From contig JANHCV010000005.1 in NCBI GenBank assembly GCA_025594325.1, positions 1,143,501-1,207,500 on the forward strand: DNA of 64,000 nucleotides, written 5' to 3'. The DNA is from Blastocladiella emersonii ATCC 22665. Its lineage: Eukaryota > Blastocladiomycota > Blastocladiomycetes > Blastocladiales > Blastocladiaceae. The translations under genes were made by a program, and so were the position numbers. The notes beneath the pieces are model-generated. The model saw only the letters and a list, made by a program, of their open reading frames with translations. It was not told the origin of the DNA and ran no database searches. Shown piece by piece: positions 52,285-61,941 of the stretch; position 1 is the stretch's first letter; each line of letters begins with the position of its first letter.

Positions 52285-52802
52285 GGTTGCTGCGTGGTGA
52301 TGGGGTTCGTTTCTGGTGGTGCCCGCGGCAAAGTCGTCGATACGTTGCAGTGGGTGGTGTGTTCCCGGTGCGTCACGAAGGGGATCACCTTGCTCGCGGC
52401 TATGGATTCGGCGGCCAGTCCGTGGCGCGCGGCGGCAGGGCGCGGTGGGGCGGGAGGGCGACGAGGCGCGCCTGCTCGCGCCTCAGGTCACGCACAGTCA
52501 CGCGACCCGTCGCTGGGCGGTATTTTCACTCGCTCTTCGCGTCGGCACAAGCCGGAACGCGACCGGAAGCCTTGTTGGGGCCTTGCCTTGCGCCCGCGCC
52601 CCGCGCCAGGAGAGCGCGTTCGTCTTGTCGCCGACGTCGCCGCTCTCGCTCTCTCTCTCCAGCAGCTCGGCTCTGATTATCGTCGCGAACCCCTGCCAGG
52701 TAAGCCTCGGCCCTGCCTGCCCTATGTAACCGTCGCCATGCATGCATCCAACTCAACGAACGAACGATCCGTCCCGCGGTGGCGCCCGTCTAGCCCGCCA
52801 CC
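52285..52802. promoter_or_regulatory. Divergent promoter, NOP7 / ERG10
   Basis: 518 bases between two head-to-head genes. Contains a CT-rich tract (52640-52665, CTCGCTCTCTCTCTCC) upstream of the thiolase start. No gene seen. Confidence 0.4.
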
Positions 52803-54145
52803 ATGTTCCGCCACGCCGTCCGCTCCTTCTCGACCACGTCGGCCTCGCTCAAGGTACGCTCGGTTGCACCGCACCGACACGGACGGGTGGATGCTGACGC
52901 CCGATCGCGTCGCGCGCCGCGTGTAGAACAAGGTCGTCATCGTGTCGGCTGCCCGCACGCCCGTCGGCTGCTTCCAGGGCTCGCTGGCCAAGCTGACCGC
53001 GCCTCAGCTCGGTACGCTCTGTCGACGGTCACGGCGTCGCGAGCACTCTCGCTGACCCCTCCCCGTATCTAGGCGCCGTCGCCATCAAGGGCGCCGTCGA
53101 GAAGGCCGGCCTCACGCCCGCCGACATCGAGGAGGTGTACATGGGCAACGTCGTGTCGGCCGCGTCGGGCCAGTCGCCCACGCGCCAGGCGCTGATCGCC
53201 GCCGGCTGCCCCGAGTCGACCGAGGCGACCACCATCAACAAGGTGTGCGCCAGTGGCATGAAGGCCATCATGCTGGCGTCGCAGAACATTGCGCTGGGCG
53301 ACCGCGCCGTGATGGTGGCCGGCGGCATGGAGTCCATGTCGAACGTGCCCTACTACGCGCCGCGCGGCGCCAAGTACGGCAACCAGGTGCTCCTCGACGG
53401 CATCGTCCACGACGGCCTCACGGACGCCTACAACAAGTTCCACATGGGCAACTGCGCCGAGAACACGGCCAAGGTCCACGGCATCACCCGCGAGGCCATG
53501 GACACCCACGCCATCGAGTCGTACAAGCGCTCGGCCGCCGCGTGGGCCGCCGGCGTCTTCGACGCCGAGGTCGTCCCCGTGACCGTCGGCTCGGGCCCCA
53601 AGGCCAAGGTCGTCACCGAGGACGAGGAGTTCAAGAACGTAAAGTTCGACAAGATCCCGGCCCTCCGCCCTGTCTTCGTCAAGGACGGCACCGTCACCGC
53701 CGCCAACGCGTCGACGCTCAACGACGGCGCGTCCGCCGTCATCCTCATGTCCGAGGCCGCCGCCAAGGAGCGCGGCGTCAAGCCCCTCGCCGAGATCGTC
53801 GCCTTTGCCGACGCGGCGTGCGCGCCCATCGACTTCCCCGTCGCGCCCGCCCTCGCGGTCCCGCTCGCCCTCAAGAAGGCCGGCCTCGCCGTCAAGGACA
53901 TTGCCCTGTGGGAGATCAACGAGGCCTTCTCGGTCGTCGTCAAGGCCAACGAGAAGATCCTCGGCCTCGACCCCGCCAAGGTCAACGTCGCCGGCGGCGC
54001 CGTCTCGCTCGGCCACCCGATCGGCTCGTCCGGCTCCCGCATCGTCGTCACCCTCACCCACCTCCTCAAGTCCGGGCAGTACGGTGTCGCCGCTATCTGC
54101 AACGGCGGCGGCGCGGCCTCGGCGATCGTTATCCGCAAGCTGTAA
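52803..54145 (+). CDS. ERG10: Acetyl-CoA C-acetyltransferase, mitochondrial type
   Basis: Thiolase that condenses or cleaves acetoacetyl-CoA. Exons 52803-52853, 52927-53011 and 53073-54145, 402 residues. The 17-residue first exon ([16 protein letters not shown]) is a short Arg/Ser-rich mitochondrial presequence, so the enzyme resembles ACAT1 rather than the cytosolic ERG10 form. The nucleophile Cys is in [17 protein letters not shown]. The signature [17 protein letters not shown] carries the active-site His, and the second acid-base Cys is in [14 protein letters not shown]. Other marks are [18 protein letters not shown] and [14 protein letters not shown]-like ([13 protein letters not shown]). 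The phase-1 second splice gives [12 protein letters not shown], as in the family. No separate cytosolic start is obvious. Confidence 0.95.
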
Positions 54146-55105
54146 GTAAGGAGGAGTGGGGAACGGCAACCTGTGACTTGGGTTGAATGTATTCGCTAGT
54201 TCCTTGCGTCTCGCGTCGACTTGGAGAGGGACTTTGCTGCTCGAGTGAGACCAGCCGAGTTGCCCCGCGGACTCGGCTAGCGGGACTACAGCCCCGGGTC
54301 TTGGATGACCTGTTCGCACACAATAGAATTGCGGCAGTTTCCTCTTTTGCGGAATTTAAACAGTGAGTGAGCGAGCAGTGATCAAGTGGCGGCGAGCAGC
54401 GGGTGAGGCAGCCGCGGTCCGGTTCGGCGGAACACGCGGTCGCGACCATCCGGACGCGTCGCGTCGCGCCAACTGATCTGATCAAATCACCGTCTCCCAT
54501 CACGACGCGTTTGACACCACCACCGTGACACCCCACGCGTTGGTTCCTTTCAAGTCCCACTCACTCACCTTTCGGGCACGACGCACGACGCATGCGCAGG
54601 CGGACGCAGCGGCGCCCGTCCCAGCCACTTCCATCAGCGTTGACGCCACACCACCGCTGAACGCCCAAACGCCCAGCCTTGCGCCCAGCGCACACACGTT
54701 CTAGTGATGCCAGTGGTTTATTGCGACCGCTCCGCTGCTGCTGTGTCGACGCCCTGGTCCCATCCCCAGCGTTTCTTGATCTCCTTGCTCACGGGCGCTC
54801 CTCAGGCGCGGGTCATTCGGAGCGGATGTCATTGAGGCTTTCCTCGGCCCGCGCTGCTTGTCATCGGGCCAACAATGCGCCGCGTGCTGATGCTTGCGCA
54901 CAAGAACGTTTTCTCGCCATCGAGCTCAAGCTAGCTGATGACGCCGCAGTGCGCTGAATGTAAACAGTGCCTTCCCTCAAGTAGGCCGCCGCCCCCACAG
55001 TCTCGGCCATCGTCGGCGCACCTCAATGAACGCTATCCTACGACGCCCAAGAGCCGCAGATTGCAACACCCTGTCGATGTCAATGTACAAAGCACTGACC
55101 CTTTC
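54146..55105. other. Intergenic flank of the transposon
   Basis: 960 bases between thiolase and the Harbinger element. I see no gene. A stretch with TCATTGAGGCTTTCCTCGG near 54830 and a mild drop in GC are the only features. Confidence 0.35.
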
Positions 55106-55108
55106 TAA

Positions 55109-55123
55109 GGGCCCGTTTGGTTC
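55109..55123 (+). repeat. Harbinger left terminal inverted repeat
   Basis: GGGCCCGTTTGGTTC, preceded by the target duplication TAA. Confidence 0.92.
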
Positions 55124-55320
55124 AGATCAGGTGGATCAGCTGAAAAAGTTGCCACGTTTCACCTCACCCCGTTCATCTCAGCGGCCGTGCGAACCAAACA
55201 CCCCGCTGGATGAACGCCCCCCCCCCCGCAATAAAATCTTTCCCACGTCTTTGCAGCCGCAATTATTGCAACGAATCAACACCTAACCTCACGCATCGTG
55301 TTCTCGAGCCCTCGAACAAC

Positions 55321-56638
55321 ATGGGAAAGGGATACAACCGCAAGCTGCGCGGCCTAATGCTCACGGCCGCCCTCGCTCTCCTGCGACAACTCGCTGCTCG
55401 CATCGAGCGCCGCTCGTGGGAGCCTATCCGCACGTCCACGCTTTTCGGCGAGTCGTGGGTTCAAGAGCTGCTGACGTGCAACAGCGAAACGCATTTTTCG
55501 GAAATCGCCCGTATGCCCCGCGAGACCTTCAAGGCCATCTGCCGCCTGTTCCGCGACCGTGGCCTTCTCGCCGACGGCCGCGAGCTGTCCGTCGAGGCGC
55601 GCTTCATATTTTTTCTTGTCATGGCCGGCGAGGGCAGCACCAACCGCAACCTCAGGGAGCGGTTCCAAATCTCTGGCGAGACCGCGTCCAGGGTTCTGAA
55701 GCAGGTGCTCGACGCTCTGTACCGCCTGATGCCCGAGTTCATTGCCCAGCCGTCCGATTCTACACCCGTGCATGAGCGCATCGCCCATGACCCGAAATAC
55801 GCTCCGTTACAGAACGCGGTCGGCGCGCTTGACGGAACGCACATCCCGTTTGTTGTGCCCGCCAAGCTTCACGACTCGTTCCGAAACCGCAAGGGGACCA
55901 TCTCCTCAAATGTCCTCGCTGCCTGCGACTTTGACTTGAACTTCACCTACGTTCTCGCAGGGTGGGAGGGCAAGGCGCATGACTCGCGCGTGCTCTCGGA
56001 CGCCTTCGCCCGTGGGTTCAAGATCCCCGCCGGCCGCTTCTACCTCGCCAACGGCGGCTACGCAAACCGCACGTCCATCATCGTGCCCTTCCGCGGTACC
56101 CGCTATCATCTTCGCGAGTTTGCCCGCGGCAAGGATGGGTACGTTCTCACTGCCATGACCATCACGTTGGCGCCATCTCATCCGCTTCATCAACGTACGT
56201 AGAGTTAAGAACCGCGAGGAGCTTTTCAATCTGCGTCACGCGTCGCTCCGCAACTCTGTTGAGCGTATCTTTGGCGTGCTCAAGAAGCGGTTCCGCGTCC
56301 TCTCGATTGGCGCGGCCTACCCAATCAAGACTCAAGTCAAGCTTGTGTACGCGCTCTGCACGCTGCACAACATGATCAACAAGTGGAACCAAGGCGGCGA
56401 CGCCTTCTTTCGCGACGCCGAGACGGAGCTCCGGCGCGCGCGGGACGCGGCGCGTGAGGCGCGTGTGCGTGGGCGCGAGCCCCTGAACGACGAGAACGAG
56501 GAGGACGACGAGGCCGCTGTCCTCGAGGCCTCGCTGGACGGAGCTCGTCAGCGCGGTATCTCGCTTCGGAACCGCATCGCAAATGTTCTTTGGACCGAGT
56601 ACAGGCGCGTCATGGCCGCTCGTGGGACCCGTCTTTGA
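55321..56638 (+). CDS. Harbinger transposase (DDE superfamily), D-to-N change
   Basis: Exons 55321-56138 and 56203-56638 give 417 residues; the 64-nt intron splice gives GKDGVKNREELFNLRHASLR, the family sequence. N-terminal helix-turn-helix-like part: FSEIARMPRETFKAICRLF and TNRNLRERFQISGETASRVL. First catalytic Asp is in QNAVGALDGTHIPFVVP. The second is expected in the motif LADAGYAN, but here it reads FYLANGGYANRTSI with codon AAC in place of GAC, so the metal-binding Asp is Asn. The Glu is in RNSVERIFGVLKKRF. The frame is otherwise intact, with a Glu/Asp-rich C-terminus. If the Asn is real the copy is probably unable to catalyse its own movement. Confidence 0.9.
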
Positions 56639-56951
56639 AGGCGCGAAATAATTGTTGTACCCGCATGCATGCTGTAATATACTGATTTGTCAAGTACTAT
56701 AATGTTATATAAGCGATTCTAGATGATTTGACGCGTCGCTGAGGTCAGAACGCATCGGTGGAGACGCGTCGATCAATCACGTGACGTGTGAGACACTTTG
56801 CGAACCACGCGTTTCTCAACGAGTCGCGTCATTTTCGAGCGAAGGGTAACGATTGAAGATACGATGGACACAAAGCCAGATGTATTGGACACAAATGGGC
56901 GAGAACAAGGCCAGGAAGCAACGCGAGGGGAGGGGGACATGTGCGAGTGAG

Positions 56952-57416
56952 CTACTGAATGAAAATCTCGAGGATGCGCTTGCGCTTCGATTCGGACACG
57001 GCCATGACGCGAAGCGCTTGATCCTCGGTCAGGCGGGTGGCGACGTCGATCTGGTACTCTTCATTGTCGTTGTACGCGTCCTGGACCCATTCAAGTGCGG
57101 CGGTCAGGACGGGCTTGGAGTCGGCGGTCGCGACGCTCTGGAACACCTCCTTGATGCCCATGAGGAATTCCGAGTCCGAGAGGCGACGCGAGCTGCTGTC
57201 CGAAGTGCGGCTGCGCTTGCTGGCGGGGGCCGCGTCGTCTTGACCATCGACACCTTCCACGTCACCAGACTCCTTGCCGTCCTGCTCGAGGTGCGAGTAC
57301 TCGCCGGTGGTGGTCGAGCCGCCCCACGAAGGAAAACAGCGTTTATATAGGCCGGGAAGCACAGCCTGAAGGTTTCGGGGGCGAGCAGACGGGCAATTCA
57401 GCGACGAGGGTTCCAT
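56952..57416 (-). CDS. Second Harbinger protein, probable DNA-binding partner remnant
   Basis: Opposite-strand frame of 154 residues starting at an ATG at 57416 and ending at TAG. Contains DGQDDAAPASKRSRTSDSSS, a basic possible nuclear signal, and a C-terminal helical part FLMGIKEVFQSVATADSK ... TRLTEDQALRVMAVSESKRK. Harbinger elements usually encode a Myb/SANT-like partner protein in this position. The C-terminal part resembles the tail of such proteins, but no Myb domain is seen in the 120 bases left before the terminal repeat. It may therefore be N-terminally truncated. Confidence 0.5.
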   Translation of the reverse strand: MEPSSLNCPSARPRNLQAVLPGLYKRCFPSWGGSTTTGEYSHLEQDGKESGDVEGVDGQDDAAPASKRSRTSDSSSRRLSDSEFLMGIKEVFQSVATADSKPVLTAALEWVQDAYNDNEEYQIDVATRLTEDQALRVMAVSESKRKRILEIFIQ

Positions 57417-57535
57417 TCAGCTCATCCGGGGGTCGACCCAAACGCCGCGATGAACGCGACGGGGTGAAAATGCCACGTTTCAGCTGGGTGAACACCGGAC
57501 CGTGTAAAATCGATTGATCCACCTGATTCACCCCG

Positions 57536-57550
57536 GAACCAAACGGGCCC
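57536..57550 (-). repeat. Harbinger right terminal inverted repeat
   Basis: GAACCAAACGGGCCC, followed by TAA; exact reverse complement of the left end. Confidence 0.92.
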
Positions 57551-57590
57551 TAACATTATACGGCGACCGCTGTTGAAGACTCTGGCTTAC

Positions 57591-58835
57591 ATGTCCGCAC
57601 GCGCTCCCGACGTGCAATTGTGCATTGTGTCGGACTGGTCTAGTCGATCGAAAATGACCGCAGCGACCTCGGGAAGCCTCCCGCCCATGGTCGCGGCCAC
57701 TGCTACAAGCATGGCCACGGCCATGGCCGCTTCGGCCACCGACCAACCTCCGAAGTTCCAGCGGCTTCCAACAGAAATCATGGAAGAAATCCTCGTTCTC
57801 GCTCTTCAAGCATCAATGGGCTCCCTGTTAACAGTTCATGACGCCTGCAGCTGCCTTGAGGACTTCGAGTACCACCGTTCAGTGGCCCGTGTGTGGGGAC
57901 TCACTTCGCGCATTACCGACTTCGCCATCGAGACGAAAAAGAGATGTGCAACCAACAGTCTCATTCCACCACCAAATCGTCCTTCCGTGGAAGTTGCACC
58001 ACTGCTTCGCCAATATCTCAACGTCGCTGGCGGTCTAAGCCGCTTACGCCGGCTGGCCTTCAACTACCTCCCTGGAATGTCTCTCTTTCACGTTTTGGCC
58101 GAGGAGCGCATGGATCGTTTGCGCGTCTACGAGCAATATGTCTCTCGCCAGCACATTGATTCGGTGCTCTGCGACGAGGACTTGATCCGCGCGCTGTGCG
58201 GAGACAAGAAACGCGTTTCGCTGGACTACCTTCTCCGCAGTTCGACCGTATCCTCATCCGCCGTCCGAATCGCTTGCGCCGAGGGCCACGTCGATGTTCT
58301 TGATCAGTGGCTCCGTATCAGCTTTCCCAACTGCGTTGTTCCTGGCAACGGCACCGTTGACTTGCTAGCGCTTCACGCCATCGTTGCTGCCGAGGAGCAC
58401 AACCTGTGCGAAGTGTGGGACTGCTGGCGATGTGCCCAGGCCACGAACATTGACGCTGCAAGCACACGCGGCCATTTAAACGTCCTCAAGTGGTGGCGAC
58501 TGTACTTTCCTGATCAGTTTCAGTACTCGGAGGAGGCCTTGGATGGTGCAAGCGAGTACGGCCATATCCACGTTGTCGCATGGTGGATCCGTGAGTCGAG
58601 AGTCCCAGTCAAGTACTCTGAGGCGGCACTCGAAGGAGCGAGTACCCGTGGGCACGTAGGCGTGCTGCAAGTATGGTTTAAATCGGGCTTAGAACTTAGG
58701 TATACGGCGGAAACGCTCGACAGCGCGCTTTATTACCAACGACAAGCAGTTCTTGAGACATGGCGCAGTTTGGGGCTCCCGCTCAAGTTCACGCAAGATC
58801 CCTTTGCCGCACAAATGCCGACCCGTGCGCCTTGA
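57591..58835 (+). CDS. F-box-like protein with ankyrin-like repeats
   Basis: Intronless, 414 residues. After a Ser/Ala/Met-rich start, FQRLPTEIMEEILVLALQA is an F-box-like opening. The C-terminal half has repeats of about 33 residues with the pattern AASTRGHLNVLKWWRLYFP, GASEYGHIHVVAWWIRESRV, GASTRGHVGVLQVWFKSGL, typical of the degenerate ankyrin-like repeats with HxxVLxxW seen in fungal and protist proteins. An earlier repeat is ACAEGHVDVLDQWLRISFP. By family analogy it may present substrates to a cullin ligase. The start lies 40 bp after the end of the Harbinger element, so the insertion sits in its promoter or leader. Similar F-box-like openings occur in the genes at 15.1-17.4 and 12.9-14.7 kb. 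Confidence 0.8.
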   Translation: MSARAPDVQLCIVSDWSSRSKMTAATSGSLPPMVAATATSMATAMAASATDQPPKFQRLPTEIMEEILVLALQASMGSLLTVHDACSCLEDFEYHRSVARVWGLTSRITDFAIETKKRCATNSLIPPPNRPSVEVAPLLRQYLNVAGGLSRLRRLAFNYLPGMSLFHVLAEERMDRLRVYEQYVSRQHIDSVLCDEDLIRALCGDKKRVSLDYLLRSSTVSSSAVRIACAEGHVDVLDQWLRISFPNCVVPGNGTVDLLALHAIVAAEEHNLCEVWDCWRCAQATNIDAASTRGHLNVLKWWRLYFPDQFQYSEEALDGASEYGHIHVVAWWIRESRVPVKYSEAALEGASTRGHVGVLQVWFKSGLELRYTAETLDSALYYQRQAVLETWRSLGLPLKFTQDPFAAQMPTRAP

Positions 58836-59148
58836 CGATTCCAAAACTTTGTGTTAGTGATTAATCGCCGAGTATATAGTTCTTTTGATACGTCAGTTAG
58901 ACCAAGACTGGGCGATTTTTAGCGGGAAGTGGTGGTAAGATGAAGACTCGTTGAGGTGAGTTGAGGAATTGATCCCGTCCCTCTCTAGCGCGCTTTTCCT
59001 TCGCCCCCCACCTCGCCCAGTGCCGCCGATCCCGGACGCTGCTAGCCCAACGACACCGAGCGCCATTTTGAACTTCTTCTTCTCGGAGCTGGAAGGCCTG
59101 CTTGCCAATGACACTCCCGGGGCTGTGGCGACCAACCCGACCGGCAAG
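58836..59148. promoter_or_regulatory. Upstream region, possibly with a missing first exon
   Basis: TATATAG at 58873-58879 could be a TATA element. From about 58989 the sequence is in frame with the next gene and looks coding (PSAILNFFFSELEGLLAND), preceded by TCTCTAG, an acceptor-like site, but I found no matching first exon with an ATG. Confidence 0.4.
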
Positions 59149-60024
59149 ATGTGGCTGCGCGGCGTGGTCGTCAAGGCCAACGGTGTGCTCAAAGCTGACG
59201 GAGACGTTCGAGTCCACGACAAGGTCACGTCGCTCAACCGCGACAATGGCTACGACCCCATCAGTGGCGACATGGACGCCGAGTACGTGCAGATGGATGG
59301 CGGGCGGCTTGTGCACTCTTGCGACACCTCCACCATCAACTGGATCGAGCTTATGTCGAAGCAGGACTTCCGCAGCATCATCGGAACTCGGTTCCAAGAG
59401 TACCTCCGTACCTACATCAAGTCGCTCGCCGCCGGCCAGGGCTGGTACCTGGTGCTCGAGCTCGCGACGCGCGGCCATGACCCCAACGAGCCCATACGCT
59501 TCTTCCGCCTCACGGTCGTCGGCCATTTCGGTGCTGACCATGTCGGGTACACAACGCTTTTCCGCTTCATTCGCGAGCAGGTTCTCGCGGCGCACGCCGT
59601 GCTCGACACGCCCACCAGCATCAACCATCAGTTCGTCTATGTGGTGGACAAGGTTGACCATCCCGAGCAGACCATGCGCATGACCGGCTTTGGCATCACG
59701 GAGGCCAAGCGCGCGGTCGCGGCGAAGCTTTCGGAGCAGCTTCGTGCATCGACGGCGGCGATTGACTACACCATCGACGCCATGGACGCCGAGCACCGCG
59801 CGGCTACCGTGACCACGGGCCCTGCCGGTCCAGTCGGCCGAGGTGGCAACGTGGTCAGCAGTGGCTCGCGTACGACGAGTCAGGCTGCAACCTCCAGTCG
59901 CACGCAAAATCCCCTACGCGCTCTCGGAGTCTCGCTCGAGTGCCCTGCTTTCCTCCGCAAGCTGCTCATGCTCGCGAACGCCTCCAAGGCCGCTCCCGAA
60001 CTTCCCAAGGTCGGGCGGGACTGA
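59149..60024 (+). CDS. Unrecognised protein (291+ residues)
   Basis: The first in-frame ATG is at 59149, giving 291 residues, but the frame is coding-like for about 60 more residues upstream, so the true start is probably in an exon I could not place. Characteristic segments: MWLRGVVVKANGVLKADGDV, INWIELMSKQDFRSIIGTRF, YLVLELATRGHDPNEPIRFF, LFRFIREQVLAAHAVLD and GFGITEAKRAVAAKLSEQLR. No membrane helix or signal peptide. The C-terminus is Ser/Thr/Arg-rich then PAFLRKLLMLANASK. I do not recognise a family; it has the even composition of a soluble folded protein. Confidence 0.6.
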   Translation: MWLRGVVVKANGVLKADGDVRVHDKVTSLNRDNGYDPISGDMDAEYVQMDGGRLVHSCDTSTINWIELMSKQDFRSIIGTRFQEYLRTYIKSLAAGQGWYLVLELATRGHDPNEPIRFFRLTVVGHFGADHVGYTTLFRFIREQVLAAHAVLDTPTSINHQFVYVVDKVDHPEQTMRMTGFGITEAKRAVAAKLSEQLRASTAAIDYTIDAMDAEHRAATVTTGPAGPVGRGGNVVSSGSRTTSQAATSSRTQNPLRALGVSLECPAFLRKLLMLANASKAAPELPKVGRD

Positions 60025-60194
60025 TGATGTTTCCCGAATGATTTGTGAATGAAAATGTGATCGCCGTTGCTCATTTGCTCGCCTGAATTGTCTCACTTGT
60101 CCTCGATCATGCGAAGCGTCACCCGAGTCTTCATCCGTGTACAGAACGCTCGCACAAGTGTATGTATTAAATGATCTTCATCAGTCCACTCCTA

Positions 60195-61643
60195 CTACTG
60201 CGCGACCTGCCCGCCGCCGCCGAGTCCCACGACGGGCACGTCGACCGTGACGGTCGCCATGGCGAGCGCGACGACCATGCCGATGAAGGCGGCGATAGCC
60301 ATGCCGTGGGCGAGGACAAAGTCGGCGAGTGTCCGCGGCAGCGACCTCGGGGCGGGCGCGGGCTCGGGCAGCGGGTCGCCGCGCTTCATGCGCTCGAGGC
60401 GGTCGACGTACTCGAGCAGCTCCGACACGTCCTCGCTCGACGCGTGCGGGGCGACGAGCGGGTGGCGCAGGCGGCCCGTGACGGGGGATGGCGGGACCGA
60501 CGACGCCGCGGAGCCGAGCGATAGCACGTCGTCGATGTCGTTGCTCAGCGACTCGGCTTCGTCGTCGCTCAGCGGTAGCGCCGTGGACGCGGCGAGCGCC
60601 ATGGCGTCGAGGCAGCACGGGCACACGGCGTCGTCGGCGGTGTCGTCCATGGTGGTGTTGGCAAAGTGGACGTTGGCGGCGGGCGGCGCGACGGGTGTTG
60701 GGTGGGTCTCGGCCGCGATGCACCGCCGCGCTGCGCTCGCGTCCTCGTCGACTGCGGGATCGAGATCCTCGTCGGGGTGCGGGACGAGGTTGGTGATGGA
60801 CTCGGCGGCGGTCGGATGCAGAGCGGCGAGCTGGTCGTCGAGCATGGTCTCGGCGGCGTCGTACGAGCACTCGTCGAGGCCGCCGTTACCGAATACCCGT
60901 TCGTGATACTCGATGCGGTCCTCGAAGGCCGACGTCTCCTCGCCCGCCTACGTACGGGCCGATGGTCAGCGAATGCGAGCGGGACACGCAGGTGGTACGG
61001 GAAGCGTACCCAGGAATCGAACGGCACGGCCTGCAGCGTGTCGCGGAGCAGGGCCTCGACGGCGTCGAGCGTGACCTCGCCGTCGTTGCCGTGCACGGCC
61101 TGCAACGTGTGCTCGCCAACGCCGCCCTTGGCGAGGACCTTGAGCACGGCGACGGGCGCGGCGTCGAGTCCGCTCGGCTGGTGTGCCCAGTCGGCCACGT
61201 CCTACAGGCGAGCGAGTACGGGAGGGAGAACGGTGAGCGGCTGCGGGTGTCGAGGTCCATCGCGTATCGCAACGTACGGTCAGCTTGGACACGTTGGCGC
61301 GCAGGAACAGGCAGTCGCCGGGGTACTTGAGCGACAGCATGGCGAGGTCGTTGTCGAGATCGCCGCAGATCTTGCAGCTACGGTAACGCAGCGAGGGTCA
61401 GCCATCACCGCCCATCGATGGGCCAAGGAGGAACAGTACCTCGAGCACGAAAGCTGCACGACGATCTACACACACGCGCGCGGTCCGCGCAGCGTCAGCG
61501 GACCGGGTCGACCAGCACTCAGGGTCCGCGCAACGCACATGCTTGGCCTGCAGGTGCTCGGCGATCAGGGCCTCGAGCTGGGCGCGGCCGTGGACCGTGA
61601 GGACGCGCACAAAGTCGTTGTCGAAATACATGGTCGGATGCAT
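60195..61643 (-). CDS. Thioredoxin-like tail-anchored protein
   Basis: Five exons on the minus strand: 61643-61539, 61465-61440 (26 nt), 61377-61278, 61201-61010, 60947-60195; all phases agree, giving 391 residues. The joined N-terminal part has a thioredoxin layout: RVLTVHGRAQLEALIAEH, then HIVVQLSCSSCKICGDLD with a CxxC (CSSC) where thioredoxins have WCGPCK. Then YPGDCLFLRANVSKLTDVAD matches the strand FLKVDVDxxxxVA and SGLDAAPVAVLKV matches the cis-Pro strand. The Trp before CxxC is missing. A long acidic middle region with CPCCLDAMALAAS follows, and the protein ends in a single membrane helix (AIAAFIGMVVALAMATVTV) and a short polar tail, so it should be tail-anchored. The introns carry CTGAC branch sites. 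Redox role and organelle are unproven. Confidence 0.7.
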
Positions 61644-61941
61644 GCGATGCCTGGGCAAGGTTCTGTTGCGAGCGGAGGACGGAGAGAGAGAGAGAGAGCG
61701 GTCGCCGGGCGCAGCAGCAGCGGGAGGAAGGGAAAGGGAACGGCGAGGGCGCGCGAAAGCCTCTCCGTGGAAGCCGGCGCTCGCGTCACGTGCGCCCTGC
61801 AGCCGTCTCGCACCGGCAAGCCGCGCGCGTGTCTCCGCCTCCGCCGCGACGCGTCGCGCGACGCGCTTTCCGCTGCGCCTCTCTCTTGGGCTGTCGATCC
61901 CGCCTCACGCACCACCACATGCAACTAGACACCGCGGACGC
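61644..61941. promoter_or_regulatory. Divergent promoter with (GA)n tract
   Basis: 298 bases between head-to-head genes, with a GA dinucleotide tract at 61681-61698 and CT-rich sequence before the plus-strand start. Confidence 0.5.

Larger units (their letters stand above)
55109..57550 (+). mobile_element. PIF/Harbinger DNA transposon, 2.44 kb
   Basis: Ends are perfect 15-bp inverted repeats: GGGCCCGTTTGGTTC at 55109-55123 and GAACCAAACGGGCCC at 57536-57550. Imperfect subterminal similarity continues inwards, with GGTGGATCA on both sides, and CACGTTTCACC against ACGTGGCATTTTCACC. Both sides are flanked by TAA (55106-55108 and 57551-57553), the 3-bp target duplication typical of the superfamily. 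Inside are a spliced transposase gene and a smaller opposite-strand frame, the two-gene layout of Harbinger elements. The match of ends and TAA suggests a fairly recent insertion. Confidence 0.92.
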
